Origin: Bosea sp. ANAM02
GTDB lineage: Bacteria > Pseudomonadota > Alphaproteobacteria > Rhizobiales > Beijerinckiaceae
DNA: 64,000 bases
Direction of reading: 5' to 3'
NCBI RefSeq assembly: GCF_011764485.1
Contig: NZ_AP022848.1
Location: forward strand, 1,826,001 to 1,890,000
Shown piece after piece: positions 41,013 through 50,564 of this stretch (positions within the stretch are counted from its first letter, which is position 1; each line of letters starts with the position of its first letter). The notes under the pieces are model-generated. The model searched no databases and had not been told where the DNA came from. It saw only the letters and a program-made list of their open reading frames with translations. Position numbers and translations under genes: made by a program.

Positions 41013-42514
41013 GTCGTCTGTCAAAAGCCGCAGCCGCCATTCTCGTCACAGCCGCATTGGGTCTGACCCACGGAGCCGCACAAGCAGCGAAGGACAGGTT
41101 GGTCGTGGACTTGGTCAACGAGCCGTCCTCGCTCGACCCGCAGGTGCAGTGGAACCCGGACAGCTACTATGTCTACCGCAACATCTTCGACAATCTCGTC
41201 ACCCGGGACGACAAGGGCGCGATCATCCCGCAGGTCGCGACTGCCTGGAAGCAGCTCTCGGACACCGAGATCGAGTTCGACCTGCGCGGCGACATCACCT
41301 TCCATGACGGCTCGAAGCTGACCGCCGATGACGTCGTCTTCAGCGTCAAGCGCATCACGGACCCCAAATTCGCCAGCCCCCAGCTCGGCCAGTTCGACAA
41401 GATCACCGATGCCGTCGCTGTTTCGCCGACGCGGGTGAAGCTCGTCACCGCCGGCCCCTATCCGGCGCTGCTGGCCCAACTCGTCAAGCTCTCGATCGTG
41501 CCCAAGGCCGTCGTCGAGGCCGCCGGCAAGGATGCCTTCAACCTGAAGCCCGTCGGCAGCGGCCCCTACAAGTTCGAGTCCTGGCAGCGCGGCGTGAATG
41601 TCCAGCTCACGCGCAATGATGCCTATTGGGGCACCAAGGCGCCGTTCCCGGCCGTGACCTTCCGCGCGGTTCCCGATGCGGCGACCCGCCTGGCCAATCT
41701 GCAGGCCGGGTCGAGCGATCTCGTCGTCACGCTCGATGCCGACCAGGCTGGCCAGCTCAAGGGATCGCCCAAGGCCCAGGCCCTGATCGGCCTGACCGAG
41801 CGCGTCGCCTATGTCCGGCTCAACACCACCAAGCCGCCCTTCGACAATCCCAAGCTTCGCCTGGCCGCAGCCTACGCGCTGGACAAGCAGGCGATGATCG
41901 ACGGCCTGCTCGGCGGCTATGACAAGCCGGTGCCGGAGCTGCTGACCCCTGCCAGCTTCGGCTGGGTCGACGGCATCAAGGCGCCCGAACACGATCTGGC
42001 CAAGGCGAAGGCGCTGATTGCGGAAGCCGGCGCAGCCGCCAAGGCCGAGATCGACCTCGCCACCGCACCGGTCTTCGACCAGCGCATCGTCCAGGCGATC
42101 CAGCAGATGCTCACCGAGGCCGGGTTCAACGTGAAGATCGCGATGTCGGACATGGCAACCTATCTCAAGCGCGCCCAGGCTGGGCCGGAGGCGACCTCGC
42201 TGCTCAGCTTCGGCCGCTGGTCCTGCGCCTGCCAGGATGCGGACGGCGTGCTCTTCCCGCTGCTGCACAAGAGCAGCGGCTGGTCGGCCTATCGCAACCC
42301 GAAGATCGACAGCCTGCTGGAAGAGGCCCGCGCCACGCTCGACACCAGCAAGCGCCTCGCCACCTACAAGCAGGTGCATGAGATCGTCGCCACCGACGTC
42401 CCGGTCGTGCCGCTCTACCAGGCCGTGGTGATCTACGGCGCGGCCAAGAACCTGACCTTCCAGCCGACGCCGAACGAAAGCATGTTCATCAACCGGATGA
42501 GCTGGAAGGACTGA
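41009..42514 (+). CDS. Peptide ABC importer periplasmic binding protein (DppA/GsiB family)
   Basis: A 501-residue family-5 solute-binding protein with a signal peptide (MSRLSKAAAAILVTAALGLT, cleavage after AQA). The mature part shows VDLVNEPSSLDPQVQWNPDS at the start, DITFHDGSKLTADDVVFSVK, the family signature, and VGSGPYKFESWQRG. Two cysteines (WSCACQD) near residue 410 could form a disulphide. It overlaps the GntR stop. It delivers peptides or peptide-like compounds to the DppB/DppC-like channel; the gamma-glutamyltransferase in the operon hints at gamma-glutamyl substrates. Confidence 0.9.
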   Translation: MSRLSKAAAAILVTAALGLTHGAAQAAKDRLVVDLVNEPSSLDPQVQWNPDSYYVYRNIFDNLVTRDDKGAIIPQVATAWKQLSDTEIEFDLRGDITFHDGSKLTADDVVFSVKRITDPKFASPQLGQFDKITDAVAVSPTRVKLVTAGPYPALLAQLVKLSIVPKAVVEAAGKDAFNLKPVGSGPYKFESWQRGVNVQLTRNDAYWGTKAPFPAVTFRAVPDAATRLANLQAGSSDLVVTLDADQAGQLKGSPKAQALIGLTERVAYVRLNTTKPPFDNPKLRLAAAYALDKQAMIDGLLGGYDKPVPELLTPASFGWVDGIKAPEHDLAKAKALIAEAGAAAKAEIDLATAPVFDQRIVQAIQQMLTEAGFNVKIAMSDMATYLKRAQAGPEATSLLSFGRWSCACQDADGVLFPLLHKSSGWSAYRNPKIDSLLEEARATLDTSKRLATYKQVHEIVATDVPVVPLYQAVVIYGAAKNLTFQPTPNESMFINRMSWKD

Positions 42515-42520
42515 GCCGCG

Positions 42521-43447
42521 GTGCCGGGTTTCCTGCTCCGCCGGCTGGGCCAGGCGCTCGTCACCATCCTCGGGGTGGTGACGCTGATCTTCTTCGTCCA
42601 GCGCCTGACCGGAGACCCGACCTACTTGTTGGTGCCGGAAACGGCGACGCAGGCCGATATCGCGGCCCTGCGCCACCAGCTCGGCTTCGACCGGCCGCTC
42701 GTCGTGCAATATCTCGATTTCCTCGGCGAGCTCGTGCGCTTCGATCTCGGCCAATCGGTGGTTCAGCGCGTGCCGGTGACGACGATCATCGCCTCGCGAC
42801 TGCCCTATACGCTGATGCTGGCGGCCGGCGCGCTCCTCGTCGCCTGCGGCATCGGCGTGCCGATCGGCATCCTGCTCGCGATCTTCCGCAACTCGCCCGC
42901 GGCGAAGGCCGCCGCCGGCGTCGTCCTCGCCGCCCAGAGCATGCCGACCTTCTGGAGCGGCATCCTGATGATCCTGGTGTTCTCGGTGCTGCTCGGCTGG
43001 CTGCCACCTTCCTCTACCGGCGACCTCTCGCATCTCGTCATGCCGTCCTTCGCGCTCGGCCTCCTGAGCATGGCGACCTTCGCGCGGATCACCCGTTCGG
43101 CCCTGCTCGACGAGCTCTCGAAGGACTATGTCCGCACCGCCCGCTCGCGCGGCGTCCGCAGCGGGCGGCTGCTGATCCGCCATCTCGCCCGCAATGCCTC
43201 GATCCCGGTGATCACCGTCGCCGCGCTCGAAATCTCGAACCTGCTGGCCGGCGCCGTCATCGTCGAGACGGTGTTCGCATGGCCCGGCCTCGGGCAGGTG
43301 ACGGTCCAGGCGATCCTGGCGCGCGACTTCATGATCGTACAGGGCGTGGTGCTGCTCGGCGCCTTCGTCACCGTGCTGCTCAACCTGGTCTCGGACCTGC
43401 TCTACAGCCTCGTCGATCCGCGTATCGTGCTGGAGGGTGCGCGGTGA
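42521..43447 (+). CDS. Peptide ABC importer permease, DppB/GsiC-like
   Basis: A 308-residue permease with six helices. The start is GTG at 42521, giving MPGFLLRRLGQALVTILGVV with the arginine-rich DppB N-terminus. The docking loop is LDELSKDYVRTARSRGVRSG followed by RLLIRHLARNA, and VIVETVFAWPGLGQVTVQAI is a DppB signature. The stop overlaps the start of the next permease (GTGA). Confidence 0.92.
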   Translation: MPGFLLRRLGQALVTILGVVTLIFFVQRLTGDPTYLLVPETATQADIAALRHQLGFDRPLVVQYLDFLGELVRFDLGQSVVQRVPVTTIIASRLPYTLMLAAGALLVACGIGVPIGILLAIFRNSPAAKAAAGVVLAAQSMPTFWSGILMILVFSVLLGWLPPSSTGDLSHLVMPSFALGLLSMATFARITRSALLDELSKDYVRTARSRGVRSGRLLIRHLARNASIPVITVAALEISNLLAGAVIVETVFAWPGLGQVTVQAILARDFMIVQGVVLLGAFVTVLLNLVSDLLYSLVDPRIVLEGAR

Positions 43448-44301
43448 GCATCGCAGCCACAAGCCCGATGCCGCGCCGCAAGAGTCGTGGCCTGTGGCGC
43501 TGGTGGCCGGTTGGCATCATCGCGCTCGTCGTGCTGGTCGCTGTCTTCGCGCCCTGGCTCGCACCCTACGATCCCAACCAGCAGAACCTGCTCGGCCGAT
43601 TGAAGCCGCCCGGCACGGTCTCGCGCAGCTTTCATTACTGGCTCGGCAGCGACGAGCTCGGCCGCGACCTGCTCAGCCGCGTCATCCATGGCGCGCGCAT
43701 CTCGCTCATGGTCGCCTTCGCCTCGGTCGTGCTCTCCGGCGTGGTCGGCACGACGCTCGGCATGATCGCCGGCTACCGGCGCGGCTGGGTCGAGATCGCG
43801 GTGATGCGCGTCGTCGACGTCTTCCTGTCGATCCCGGCGATCCTGCTCGCGATCATCACCGTCGCGGTGCTCGGCCCCGGCATCGTCAACGTCATCATGG
43901 TGCTCGCGCTGACGCGCTGGCCGCGCTATGCCCGCATCGCCTACAGCCAGACGCTCTCCGTCGCGAACATGCCCTATGTCCGGCTCTCGGCGCTGATGGG
44001 AGCGAGCGCGCCGCGTGTGCTGTTCCGGCATGTCCTGCCCAATATCGTCGGCGCGGTCAGCGTCGTCGCGACGCTCGAATTCGGGCTGATGATCCTCTTC
44101 GAGGCGGGGCTCTCCTTCCTCGGGCTCGGGGTGCAGCCGCCGACCGCGAGCTGGGGTGCGATGCTCTCGACCGGGCGGAACTATGTCGCGAGCGCCTGGT
44201 GGGTCGCGACGCTGCCCGGCATCTGTCTGTTCGTGCTGGTGCTCGCCGTCAATCTCACAGGCGACGCCGTGCGCGACCGCCTCGACCCCCGCCATCGCTG
44301 A
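43444..44301 (+). CDS. Peptide ABC importer permease, DppC/GsiD-like
   Basis: A 285-residue permease starting at GTG 43444 (MSIAATSPMPRRKSRGLWRW). The typical DppC features are FAPWLAPYDPNQQNLLGRLK, WLGSDELGRDLLSRVIHGAR and GLSFLGLGVQPPTASWGAML, with a final LAVNLTGDAVRDRLDPR. It forms the channel with the DppB-like partner. It is coupled to that gene by a 4-bp overlap. Confidence 0.93.
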   Translation: MSIAATSPMPRRKSRGLWRWWPVGIIALVVLVAVFAPWLAPYDPNQQNLLGRLKPPGTVSRSFHYWLGSDELGRDLLSRVIHGARISLMVAFASVVLSGVVGTTLGMIAGYRRGWVEIAVMRVVDVFLSIPAILLAIITVAVLGPGIVNVIMVLALTRWPRYARIAYSQTLSVANMPYVRLSALMGASAPRVLFRHVLPNIVGAVSVVATLEFGLMILFEAGLSFLGLGVQPPTASWGAMLSTGRNYVASAWWVATLPGICLFVLVLAVNLTGDAVRDRLDPRHR

Positions 44302-44313
44302 AGGAACAAACCC

Positions 44314-45099
44314 ATGTTCGAGGATATCAAGGGCAAGCGCGCCGTCGTCACCGGCGCCTGCGGGGTCATTGGCCGCTGGATCGCCGAGGTGCTGCACGAG
44401 GCCGGCGCCACGCTCTGCCTGACCGATGCACGTTCCGGGGATCTGGAGGCGCAGGCCAAGGCGATGGGCCTCTCGGGCGAGAGCTTCGTCATGCCGGCCG
44501 ACCTGACCGACGAGGCCTCGATCACGGCGCTGACCGACGAGATCGGCAAGCGTTGGGGCGCGGCGGATATTCTCGTCAACAATGCCGGCATCTATCCGAG
44601 CGCCTTCCTGCTGGACACGCCGACCGCCGAGTTCGACCGCATCCTCGCGATCAACCTGCGGGCGCCGTTCATTCTGACGCGCGAGCTCGCGACCCAGATG
44701 GTGCGCAAGGGCGTGAAGGGCTCGATCATCAACATCTCGTCGGGCGCTTCCCGCAAGATGCGGCGCACGGCCTGCGTCTATTCGATGTCCAAGACCGCGC
44801 TCGACCGACTGACCAAGGGGTTCGGCGTCGAGCTCGCCGAATATGGCATCCGCTCCAACGCGCTGGAGCCGGGCTTCGCCGCCGGAAGCACGGTCAGCGC
44901 CCTGACCGACGCGCATATCCAGAACACCGTCGCGCAGATTCCGCTCGGCCGAGCCTCATCGCGCGCCGATGTCGGCAATGCGCTGCTCTATCTCGCCAGC
45001 GACGCCTCTGCCTATGTCACCGGCGCGACCTTGACGGTCGACGGTGGCAACTCGATCGGCTCGCTCGCCGTCCATCAGGACAAGAAGCAGGCGCTCTGA
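44314..45099 (+). CDS. Short-chain dehydrogenase/reductase
   Basis: A 261-residue SDR. The cofactor loop is VVTGACGVIGRWIAEVLHEA (TGxxGxIG), NNAG is in DILVNNAGIYPSAF, and the catalytic Ser-Tyr-Lys are in SSGASRKMRRTACVYSMSKT. It has an AAGGAA ribosome site 12 bp after the permease. It oxidises or reduces a hydroxyl/keto group on an unknown compound; placement inside the operon suggests it acts on an imported substrate or one of its breakdown products. Confidence 0.87.
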   Translation: MFEDIKGKRAVVTGACGVIGRWIAEVLHEAGATLCLTDARSGDLEAQAKAMGLSGESFVMPADLTDEASITALTDEIGKRWGAADILVNNAGIYPSAFLLDTPTAEFDRILAINLRAPFILTRELATQMVRKGVKGSIINISSGASRKMRRTACVYSMSKTALDRLTKGFGVELAEYGIRSNALEPGFAAGSTVSALTDAHIQNTVAQIPLGRASSRADVGNALLYLASDASAYVTGATLTVDGGNSIGSLAVHQDKKQAL

Positions 45100-45112
45100 G
45101 AGAGGCTAAGAC

Positions 45113-46009
45113 ATGACCGCCCCGAACGGCACCTGCCCGGCCTATGAATGGCCCGAAGGCAGGTCGAGCGCCTTCTGCTTCAGCATCGATGTCGATGCGG
45201 AGAGCCCTTATCAGTGGAGCCTGCCGGAAGGCGCGCCAGTCGCGCTCGGCCAGATCGAGCAGCGGCTGTTCGGCCCGCGCGTCGGCATCTGGCGCCTGCT
45301 CGACCTGCTCGATCGCTACGGCATCAAGGCGACGTTGTTCGTGCCCGGGCTGATCGCGAAGAACCATCCGGAGCTGCTGCCGGCCTTCGTCGCGCGCGGC
45401 CACGAGATCGGGCTGCACGGCTATTTCCACGAACTGGCGACCGAGGCCGGGCCGGAGGAATTCGCCCGCGCGATGGACGAATCGCTCGCGCTGTTCAAGA
45501 GCCAGGCGGGTGTGGTGCCCAAGGGCTTTCGCTCGCCGGCCTGGGAGATGACGCCCTTCATGCTGGAGGAGGTGAAGCGGCGCGGGCTCTACGATTCCTC
45601 GCTGATGGGCTTCGACCATCCTTATACGATCGACGGCGTCACGCAGGTCCCGGTGCTCTGGGCGGTCGACGACGCCGTTTATTTCCGCTTCACCGGCAGC
45701 GCGCAGGATCGGGCTCCGCCATCACCGCAGAACGGCATCCTCGACGCCTGGCTCGACGAATGGGAGGTGCTGCATCGCGAGGGGCGGATGATGATGCTCA
45801 CCGTCCATGACTGGATCTCCGGCCGGGCCGGGCGCGTGCGCATGCTGGAGAAGCTGCTCGACGCGGTCAGCGCCTCCCCCGGCGTCTGGATCGCAACCGT
45901 CGGCGAACTCGCGGAACATCATGCGGCGAGCGCCAATGCGCAGCGCTTCAGCGTGCCGATGCGGCTGCCGCAGCCAAGCGCGCCCCTGCGCTTCCGGGCC
46001 AGAGCCTGA
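45113..46009 (+). CDS. Polysaccharide-deacetylase-like amidohydrolase (CE4 family, PuuE/PgdA type)
   Basis: A 298-residue NodB-fold protein. The metal and catalytic Asp are in AFCFSIDVDAESPYQ, the His pair in GHEIGLHGYFHELA, and PKGFRSPAWEMTPFMLEEVK is the third motif. WIATVGELAEH is near the end. It has no signal peptide, unlike cell-wall deacetylases, so a small intracellular amide or N-acyl substrate is more likely, as for allantoinase PuuE. It ends at the ATG of the gamma-glutamyltransferase gene (overlap of 1 bp). Confidence 0.85.
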   Translation: MTAPNGTCPAYEWPEGRSSAFCFSIDVDAESPYQWSLPEGAPVALGQIEQRLFGPRVGIWRLLDLLDRYGIKATLFVPGLIAKNHPELLPAFVARGHEIGLHGYFHELATEAGPEEFARAMDESLALFKSQAGVVPKGFRSPAWEMTPFMLEEVKRRGLYDSSLMGFDHPYTIDGVTQVPVLWAVDDAVYFRFTGSAQDRAPPSPQNGILDAWLDEWEVLHREGRMMMLTVHDWISGRAGRVRMLEKLLDAVSASPGVWIATVGELAEHHAASANAQRFSVPMRLPQPSAPLRFRARA

Positions 46010-47553
46010 TGCAGACCTTCAGCATCCGCCGCCCGGCCGTCCGCTCCCCGCACGGGCTCGTCGCCGCACAGAACCGCCATGCGGCCGAGGCCGGCGCCGC
46101 CGTTCTGGCGCGCGGCGGCAATGCGATGGATGCGGCCGTCGTCACCGCGCTGGTGCTGAGCATCGTCGAGCCCTGGCTTTCGGGCGTGGGCGGCGGCGGC
46201 TTCCTGATCCATGCTGACGGCCGGACCGGGGCGCTTGACACGCTTGATTTCAACGTGCGTTCGCCGCGCGGGCTCGAGCCCACGGATTATCCATTGACCG
46301 AGGCCGGTTCGGGCAACTGGTTCGCCTGGCCTTCGGTGGTCGGCGAGCGCAATGTCGCCGGCTACGGCGCGATCTGCGTGCCCGGCGCCATCGCCGGCTT
46401 TGCCGCCGCGCTGGAGCGCTACGGCACGATCTCCTGGAGCGAGGCTTTGCAGCCGGCGATCGAGCATGCCGAGCGCGGGCTGGAGATCGACTGGTACGCA
46501 GCGCTCTGCATCGCGGTCGAGGTTGCCGGCCTGTCGCGCGATCCGGCGATCTCGGCGCTACTGCTCGATAACGGCCAGCCGCCCAAGGCCGGGGCCGATA
46601 CGCGCCGTTTCAAGCCGATGACGGCGAAGGCCGTGTTGCTGAAGCGCCTGGCGAAGGCCGGCGCGCGCGACTTCTACGAAGGCGAGGCCGCGCGCCTGAT
46701 CGCGGGCGACCTCGAATCCGGCGGCTCGGCCATCTGTACTGAGGACCTCGCCGGCTATCAGGCTGTCTGGTCGCCGGCCCTGACCGGGCGCTATCGCGAT
46801 CTGGACATCGCCGCCATCCCCGGCCTCAGCGGCGGCCCGACCTTCTTCGATGCCGCACGGCGCGTGGAAGCGCGAGGCCTCGGCCCCGACGCATCGCAGG
46901 CCGACGCGGCACTAACTTATGCCACCGCGATCCGCGAGGCCTATGCGGTGAGGCTCAACAGCATGGGCCATGCCGCGACGCCGCAAGCCGGTTGCACCTC
47001 GCATGTCAGCGCGGTCGACCGCCACGGCAACATGGTCTCGCTGACCAACACGCTGCTCTCGCGCTTCGGTGCCCGCGTGGCCCTCCCGCGTGCCGGCATC
47101 ATCATGAATAACGGCATGATGTGGTTCGATCCCCGCCCCGGCCAACCCAACAGCATCGCGGCCGGCGCCAAACCGCTGGCCAATATGTGCCCGCTGGTAT
47201 TGAGCCGCGACGGTAGGCCCTGGCTCGCGATCGGCGCTGCCGGAGGCCGCACGATCTTTCCGACGCTGCTGCAGATGATCTCCGGGATGGCCGATTTCGG
47301 CCTTTCGCTGGAGGATGTCTTCCATCGGCCGCGCATCGATGCCTCGACCCCGCGCATCAAGGTCGACGCAAGGGCCGAGCCCGATGTCGCCGCGCGGATC
47401 GCTGGAGCCTTCCCGGTTGAGATTGTCGAGGACACGCTCTACCCCGTGAATTTCTCGGTTCCCTCCGCGGTGATGCGTGCGGAGGGTGGCGGCTTCCTCG
47501 GCATGGCGCATCCGACCAGCCCCTGGGCCGCGGTCGCGGCGGCTTCGGCATGA
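46009..47553 (+). CDS. ggt: Gamma-glutamyltransferase, probably cytoplasmic
   Basis: A 514-residue Ntn-hydrolase precursor. HGLVAAQNRHAAEAGAAVLA and GGNAMDAAVVTALVLSIVEP open the large subunit, with SGVGGGGF behind. The self-cleavage and nucleophile Thr is about residue 330 in GCTSHVSAVDRHGNMVSLTN. KPLANMCPLVL and GAAGGRTIFPTLLQ complete the small subunit. No signal peptide is present, although most bacterial enzymes of this family are periplasmic. It removes gamma-glutamyl groups from imported compounds such as glutathione conjugates. Overlaps the next gene by 4 bp. Confidence 0.9.
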   Translation: MQTFSIRRPAVRSPHGLVAAQNRHAAEAGAAVLARGGNAMDAAVVTALVLSIVEPWLSGVGGGGFLIHADGRTGALDTLDFNVRSPRGLEPTDYPLTEAGSGNWFAWPSVVGERNVAGYGAICVPGAIAGFAAALERYGTISWSEALQPAIEHAERGLEIDWYAALCIAVEVAGLSRDPAISALLLDNGQPPKAGADTRRFKPMTAKAVLLKRLAKAGARDFYEGEAARLIAGDLESGGSAICTEDLAGYQAVWSPALTGRYRDLDIAAIPGLSGGPTFFDAARRVEARGLGPDASQADAALTYATAIREAYAVRLNSMGHAATPQAGCTSHVSAVDRHGNMVSLTNTLLSRFGARVALPRAGIIMNNGMMWFDPRPGQPNSIAAGAKPLANMCPLVLSRDGRPWLAIGAAGGRTIFPTLLQMISGMADFGLSLEDVFHRPRIDASTPRIKVDARAEPDVAARIAGAFPVEIVEDTLYPVNFSVPSAVMRAEGGGFLGMAHPTSPWAAVAAASA

Positions 47554-48530
47554 GCGGGCGCGCCGACCCGATGCTGGCGATCGAAGGCCTCGCCATCGAG
47601 ATCGACGGCAACCGCATCGTCGATGGCGTGTCGCTCGGCGTCGAGACCGGCCGCATCCTCGCGATCGTCGGCGAATCCGGCTGCGGCAAGAGCCTGACGG
47701 CGCTGTCCGTGCTCGGCCTGCTGCCGGGTGCGGCGCAGGTCTCGGCAGGGTCGATCCGGCTCGGCGGGCGCGAGCTGACGGGCCTGTCGGAGGCGGAGCT
47801 GTCGCAAGTGCGCGGCAATGACGCCACGATCATCTTCCAGGAGCCGGTCGCCTCGCTGAATCCGCTGATGCGCGTCGGCGAGCAGGTCGAGGAAGCGCTG
47901 CTTCTGCATCGCGGCCTGTCGCGGGCCGCCGCGCGGGAGGAAGCCATCGCGATCATGGCCCGCGTCGGTATCCCCGATCCGGCAAGGCGCGCCCGGCAAT
48001 ACCCGTTCGAATTGTCCGGCGGCATGTGCCAGCGCATCATGATCGCCTCGGCGCTGATCTGCCGTCCCTCGCTGCTGATCGCGGACGAGCCGACGACCGC
48101 GCTCGACGTCACCATCCAGGCGCAGATCCTCGACCTGATGCGCCGCTTGCGCGACGAGGTCGGCAGCGCGGTCGTGCTGATCACCCATGACATGGGCGTG
48201 GTTGCCGATCTCGCCGACGATGTCTGCGTGATGTATGGCGGCCGAATCGTCGAGAGCGGCCCGGTCGAGGCCATCTTCGCCGCGCCGAGCCATCCCTATA
48301 CGCGCCTGCTGCTGGGCACGATCCCGAAGCTCGACGGTGCCAGGAAGACGGTGCTGCGCACGATCGAGGGCATGGTGCCGCCGGCCGGTGCCTGGCCCGA
48401 AGGCTGCCGCTTCCGCACGCGCTGCCCGCTCGCCGACGAGGCTTGCGTCGAGGTGCCGCCCGCCGTCACGGTCGGCGCCTCCCATCAAGCTGCCTGCTGG
48501 CATGTCGACCGGCTGGAGGCGATGGCATGA
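47550..48530 (+). CDS. Peptide ABC importer ATPase, DppD/GsiA-N-like
   Basis: A 326-residue ATPase. Walker A is GESGCGKSLTALSVLG, the Q-loop IFQEPVASLNPLM, the signature LSGGMCQRIMIASAL and Walker B LLIADEPTTALD. The C-terminal oligopeptide-transporter domain carries the Cys-rich iron-sulphur motif (CRFRTRCPLADEAC, then ACW). It drives uptake with the DppF-like partner, which starts in its stop codon. Confidence 0.93.
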   Translation: MSGRADPMLAIEGLAIEIDGNRIVDGVSLGVETGRILAIVGESGCGKSLTALSVLGLLPGAAQVSAGSIRLGGRELTGLSEAELSQVRGNDATIIFQEPVASLNPLMRVGEQVEEALLLHRGLSRAAAREEAIAIMARVGIPDPARRARQYPFELSGGMCQRIMIASALICRPSLLIADEPTTALDVTIQAQILDLMRRLRDEVGSAVVLITHDMGVVADLADDVCVMYGGRIVESGPVEAIFAAPSHPYTRLLLGTIPKLDGARKTVLRTIEGMVPPAGAWPEGCRFRTRCPLADEACVEVPPAVTVGASHQAACWHVDRLEAMA

Positions 48531-49549
48531 GCGAGCCACTGCTGCAGGTCAGCGATCTCAAGGTCCATTTCCCGCTGCGCGGCGGCATCGGCACGCCCGG
48601 CGGGGTGGTCAAGGCGGTCGACGGCATCTCGCTCGATCTTCAGGCCGGAAAGACGCTGGCGCTGGTCGGCGAATCCGGCTGCGGCAAGTCGACCACCGCC
48701 TATGCCGTTGTCGGGCTGGAGCGGGCGACGGCCGGCACGATCCGCTTCGACGGGCGCGACATCACCGCGCTCAAGAGGCGCGGGCGGGCGGCACTGGCGC
48801 AGGACATCCAGATCGTCTTCCAGGACCCGTCCTCGGCGCTCGACCCGAAGATGACGATCGCGGACAGCATCAACGAGCCGCTGGCCATCGCCGGTCGCAG
48901 CCGTGCCGATCGCAAGGCCCGCGTCGCGGAGTTGCTGGATCGCGTCGGCCTGCCGGCCGCGCTCGCCGAACGCCTGCCGAGCGCCCTCTCGGGCGGGCAG
49001 CGCCAGCGCGTGGTGATCGCGCGGGCGCTCGCGCTGTCGCCGCGCCTGCTTGTGCTCGACGAGCCGGTTTCGGCGCTCGACGTGTCGATCCGCTCGCAGG
49101 TGCTCAACCTGCTGCTCGAATTGCAGCGCGATCTCGGCCTGTCCTATCTCTTCATCTCGCACGACCTTTCGGTCGTCCGGCACATCGCCGACGAGGCGAT
49201 GGTTCTCTATCTCGGCACAGTCGCCGAGCAGGGCCCGGTCGATGCGGTCTTCGAGCGGCCGCAGCACCCCTATACCAAGGCCCTGCTCTCGGCGATCCCG
49301 CTGCCGGACCCGCGGGCGCAGCGCAACCGCGAGAAGATCATCCTGAGCGGCGACCTGCCGAGCCCGCTCTCACCGCCGGCCGGCTGCCCCTTCGTGACGC
49401 GCTGCCCGGAGCGGATCGCCGTCTGCAGCACGCGGCGCTTTCCTCTCGTGGATGGCGGCGGGCAGACCGAAGCGGCTTGCGTGAACGTGGGCCGGTCACT
49501 CTCGCCCGCTGAAGAACGGAGCCCGAGAGCCGCATCGCCTCGTCCCTGA
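48527..49549 (+). CDS. Peptide ABC importer ATPase, DppF-like
   Basis: A 340-residue ATPase. Walker A is GESGCGKSTTAYAVVG, the Q-loop VFQDPSSALDPKM, the signature LSGGQRQRVVIARAL and Walker B LLVLDEPVSALD. The oligopeptide C-terminal Cys cluster (CPFVTRCPERIAVC) is present. The start is ATG at 48527 overlapping the previous stop (ATGA). It closes the operon; the gap 49550-49715 has no gene or clear terminator. Confidence 0.92.
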   Translation: MSEPLLQVSDLKVHFPLRGGIGTPGGVVKAVDGISLDLQAGKTLALVGESGCGKSTTAYAVVGLERATAGTIRFDGRDITALKRRGRAALAQDIQIVFQDPSSALDPKMTIADSINEPLAIAGRSRADRKARVAELLDRVGLPAALAERLPSALSGGQRQRVVIARALALSPRLLVLDEPVSALDVSIRSQVLNLLLELQRDLGLSYLFISHDLSVVRHIADEAMVLYLGTVAEQGPVDAVFERPQHPYTKALLSAIPLPDPRAQRNREKIILSGDLPSPLSPPAGCPFVTRCPERIAVCSTRRFPLVDGGGQTEAACVNVGRSLSPAEERSPRAASPRP

Positions 49550-49715
49550 CCAACAGCGTCACTCGAACGATACCGGGCATATCGAGGCCGGCTGGCGCCG
49601 CTCCCGACTGACCTGAAACCTCGATCTTCCGCCAGATTTGAGTTGGGGTGCCTCACTGGAGGAGACGAACGACGCGCCCCTTGCGATTCACAGGAGCGCA
49701 AGTCATCGGAACGCG

Positions 49716-50495
49716 TCAGGCGTGGTGCAGGATCTGGCCGAGGAACTTGCGGGTCCGCTCATTCTGAGGCGCCGAGAAGAACGGCTCCGGCGGGGCCATC
49801 TCGACGATCTCGCCGGCATCCATGAAGATCACCCGGTCGGCGACCTTGCGGGCGAAGCCCATCTCGTGGGTGACGCAGATCATCGTCATGCCGCTCTCGG
49901 CGAGCTCGACCATGGTGTCGAGCACTTCGCTGACCATCTCGGGGTCGAGCGCCGAGGTCGGCTCGTCGAACAGCATGATCTTCGGGTTCATGCAGAGCGA
50001 GCGCGCGATCGCGACGCGCTGCTGCTGGCCGCCCGAGAGCTGGACCGGATATTTATCGGCCTGCTCGGGGATATGGACGCGTTCGAGGATCCTGCGGGCG
50101 GTCGCCTCGGCCTCGGCCCTGGGCATGCCGCGCACCTTCATCGGCGCCAGCGTGCAGTTCTCCAGCGCGGTCAGATGCGGGAACAGGTTGAAGCTCTGGA
50201 AGACCATGCCGATCTCGCGGCGGATGTCCTCGATGCCCTTGAGCCTGGCATGGACGGTGGTGCCGTCGATGACGATCTCGCCCTTCTGGTGCTCTTCGAG
50301 CTGGTTCAGGCAGCGGATCAGCGTCGATTTGCCGGAGCCGGAGGGACCGCAGATGACGATGCGCTCGCCGCGCGAGACGGTGAGGTCGATGTCGCGCAGG
50401 ACGTGGAAGTCCCCTTAGAACTTGTCGACCTTGCGCATCTCGATGATCACGTCGCCGATCTCGTGGTCGGCCGGGAAGGGGGCGGGCGCGGGCAT
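49716..50495 (-). pseudogene. Polar amino-acid ABC ATPase (GlnQ-like) with a stop at codon 27
   Basis: The minus-strand frame starts MPAPAPFPADHEIGDVIIEM at 50495 and reads RKVDKF then TAA (50417-50415) where the family has a Tyr (VDK-aromatic-YG). One base, A for C, turns TAC into TAA. After the stop the frame is intact: GPSGSGKST Walker [47 protein letters not shown], ending at 49716. No ATG, GTG or TTG lies between the stop and the Walker A region; the next, at 50207, would omit the P-loop. Either a real nonsense mutation or a sequencing error. Confidence 0.82.
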
Positions 50496-50564
50496 CTGTC
50501 AAAACCGTTCCGGTGACTGTCGATGGACGCGCCCGGCATGGGGCCGGGCGCGCGTTCAGCGGGG

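Noticed and set aside
41021..43462. An 813-codon open frame antisense to the peptide-binding protein and permease
   Set aside because: No recognisable domain or ribosome site; the plus-strand genes are certain and tightly coupled.
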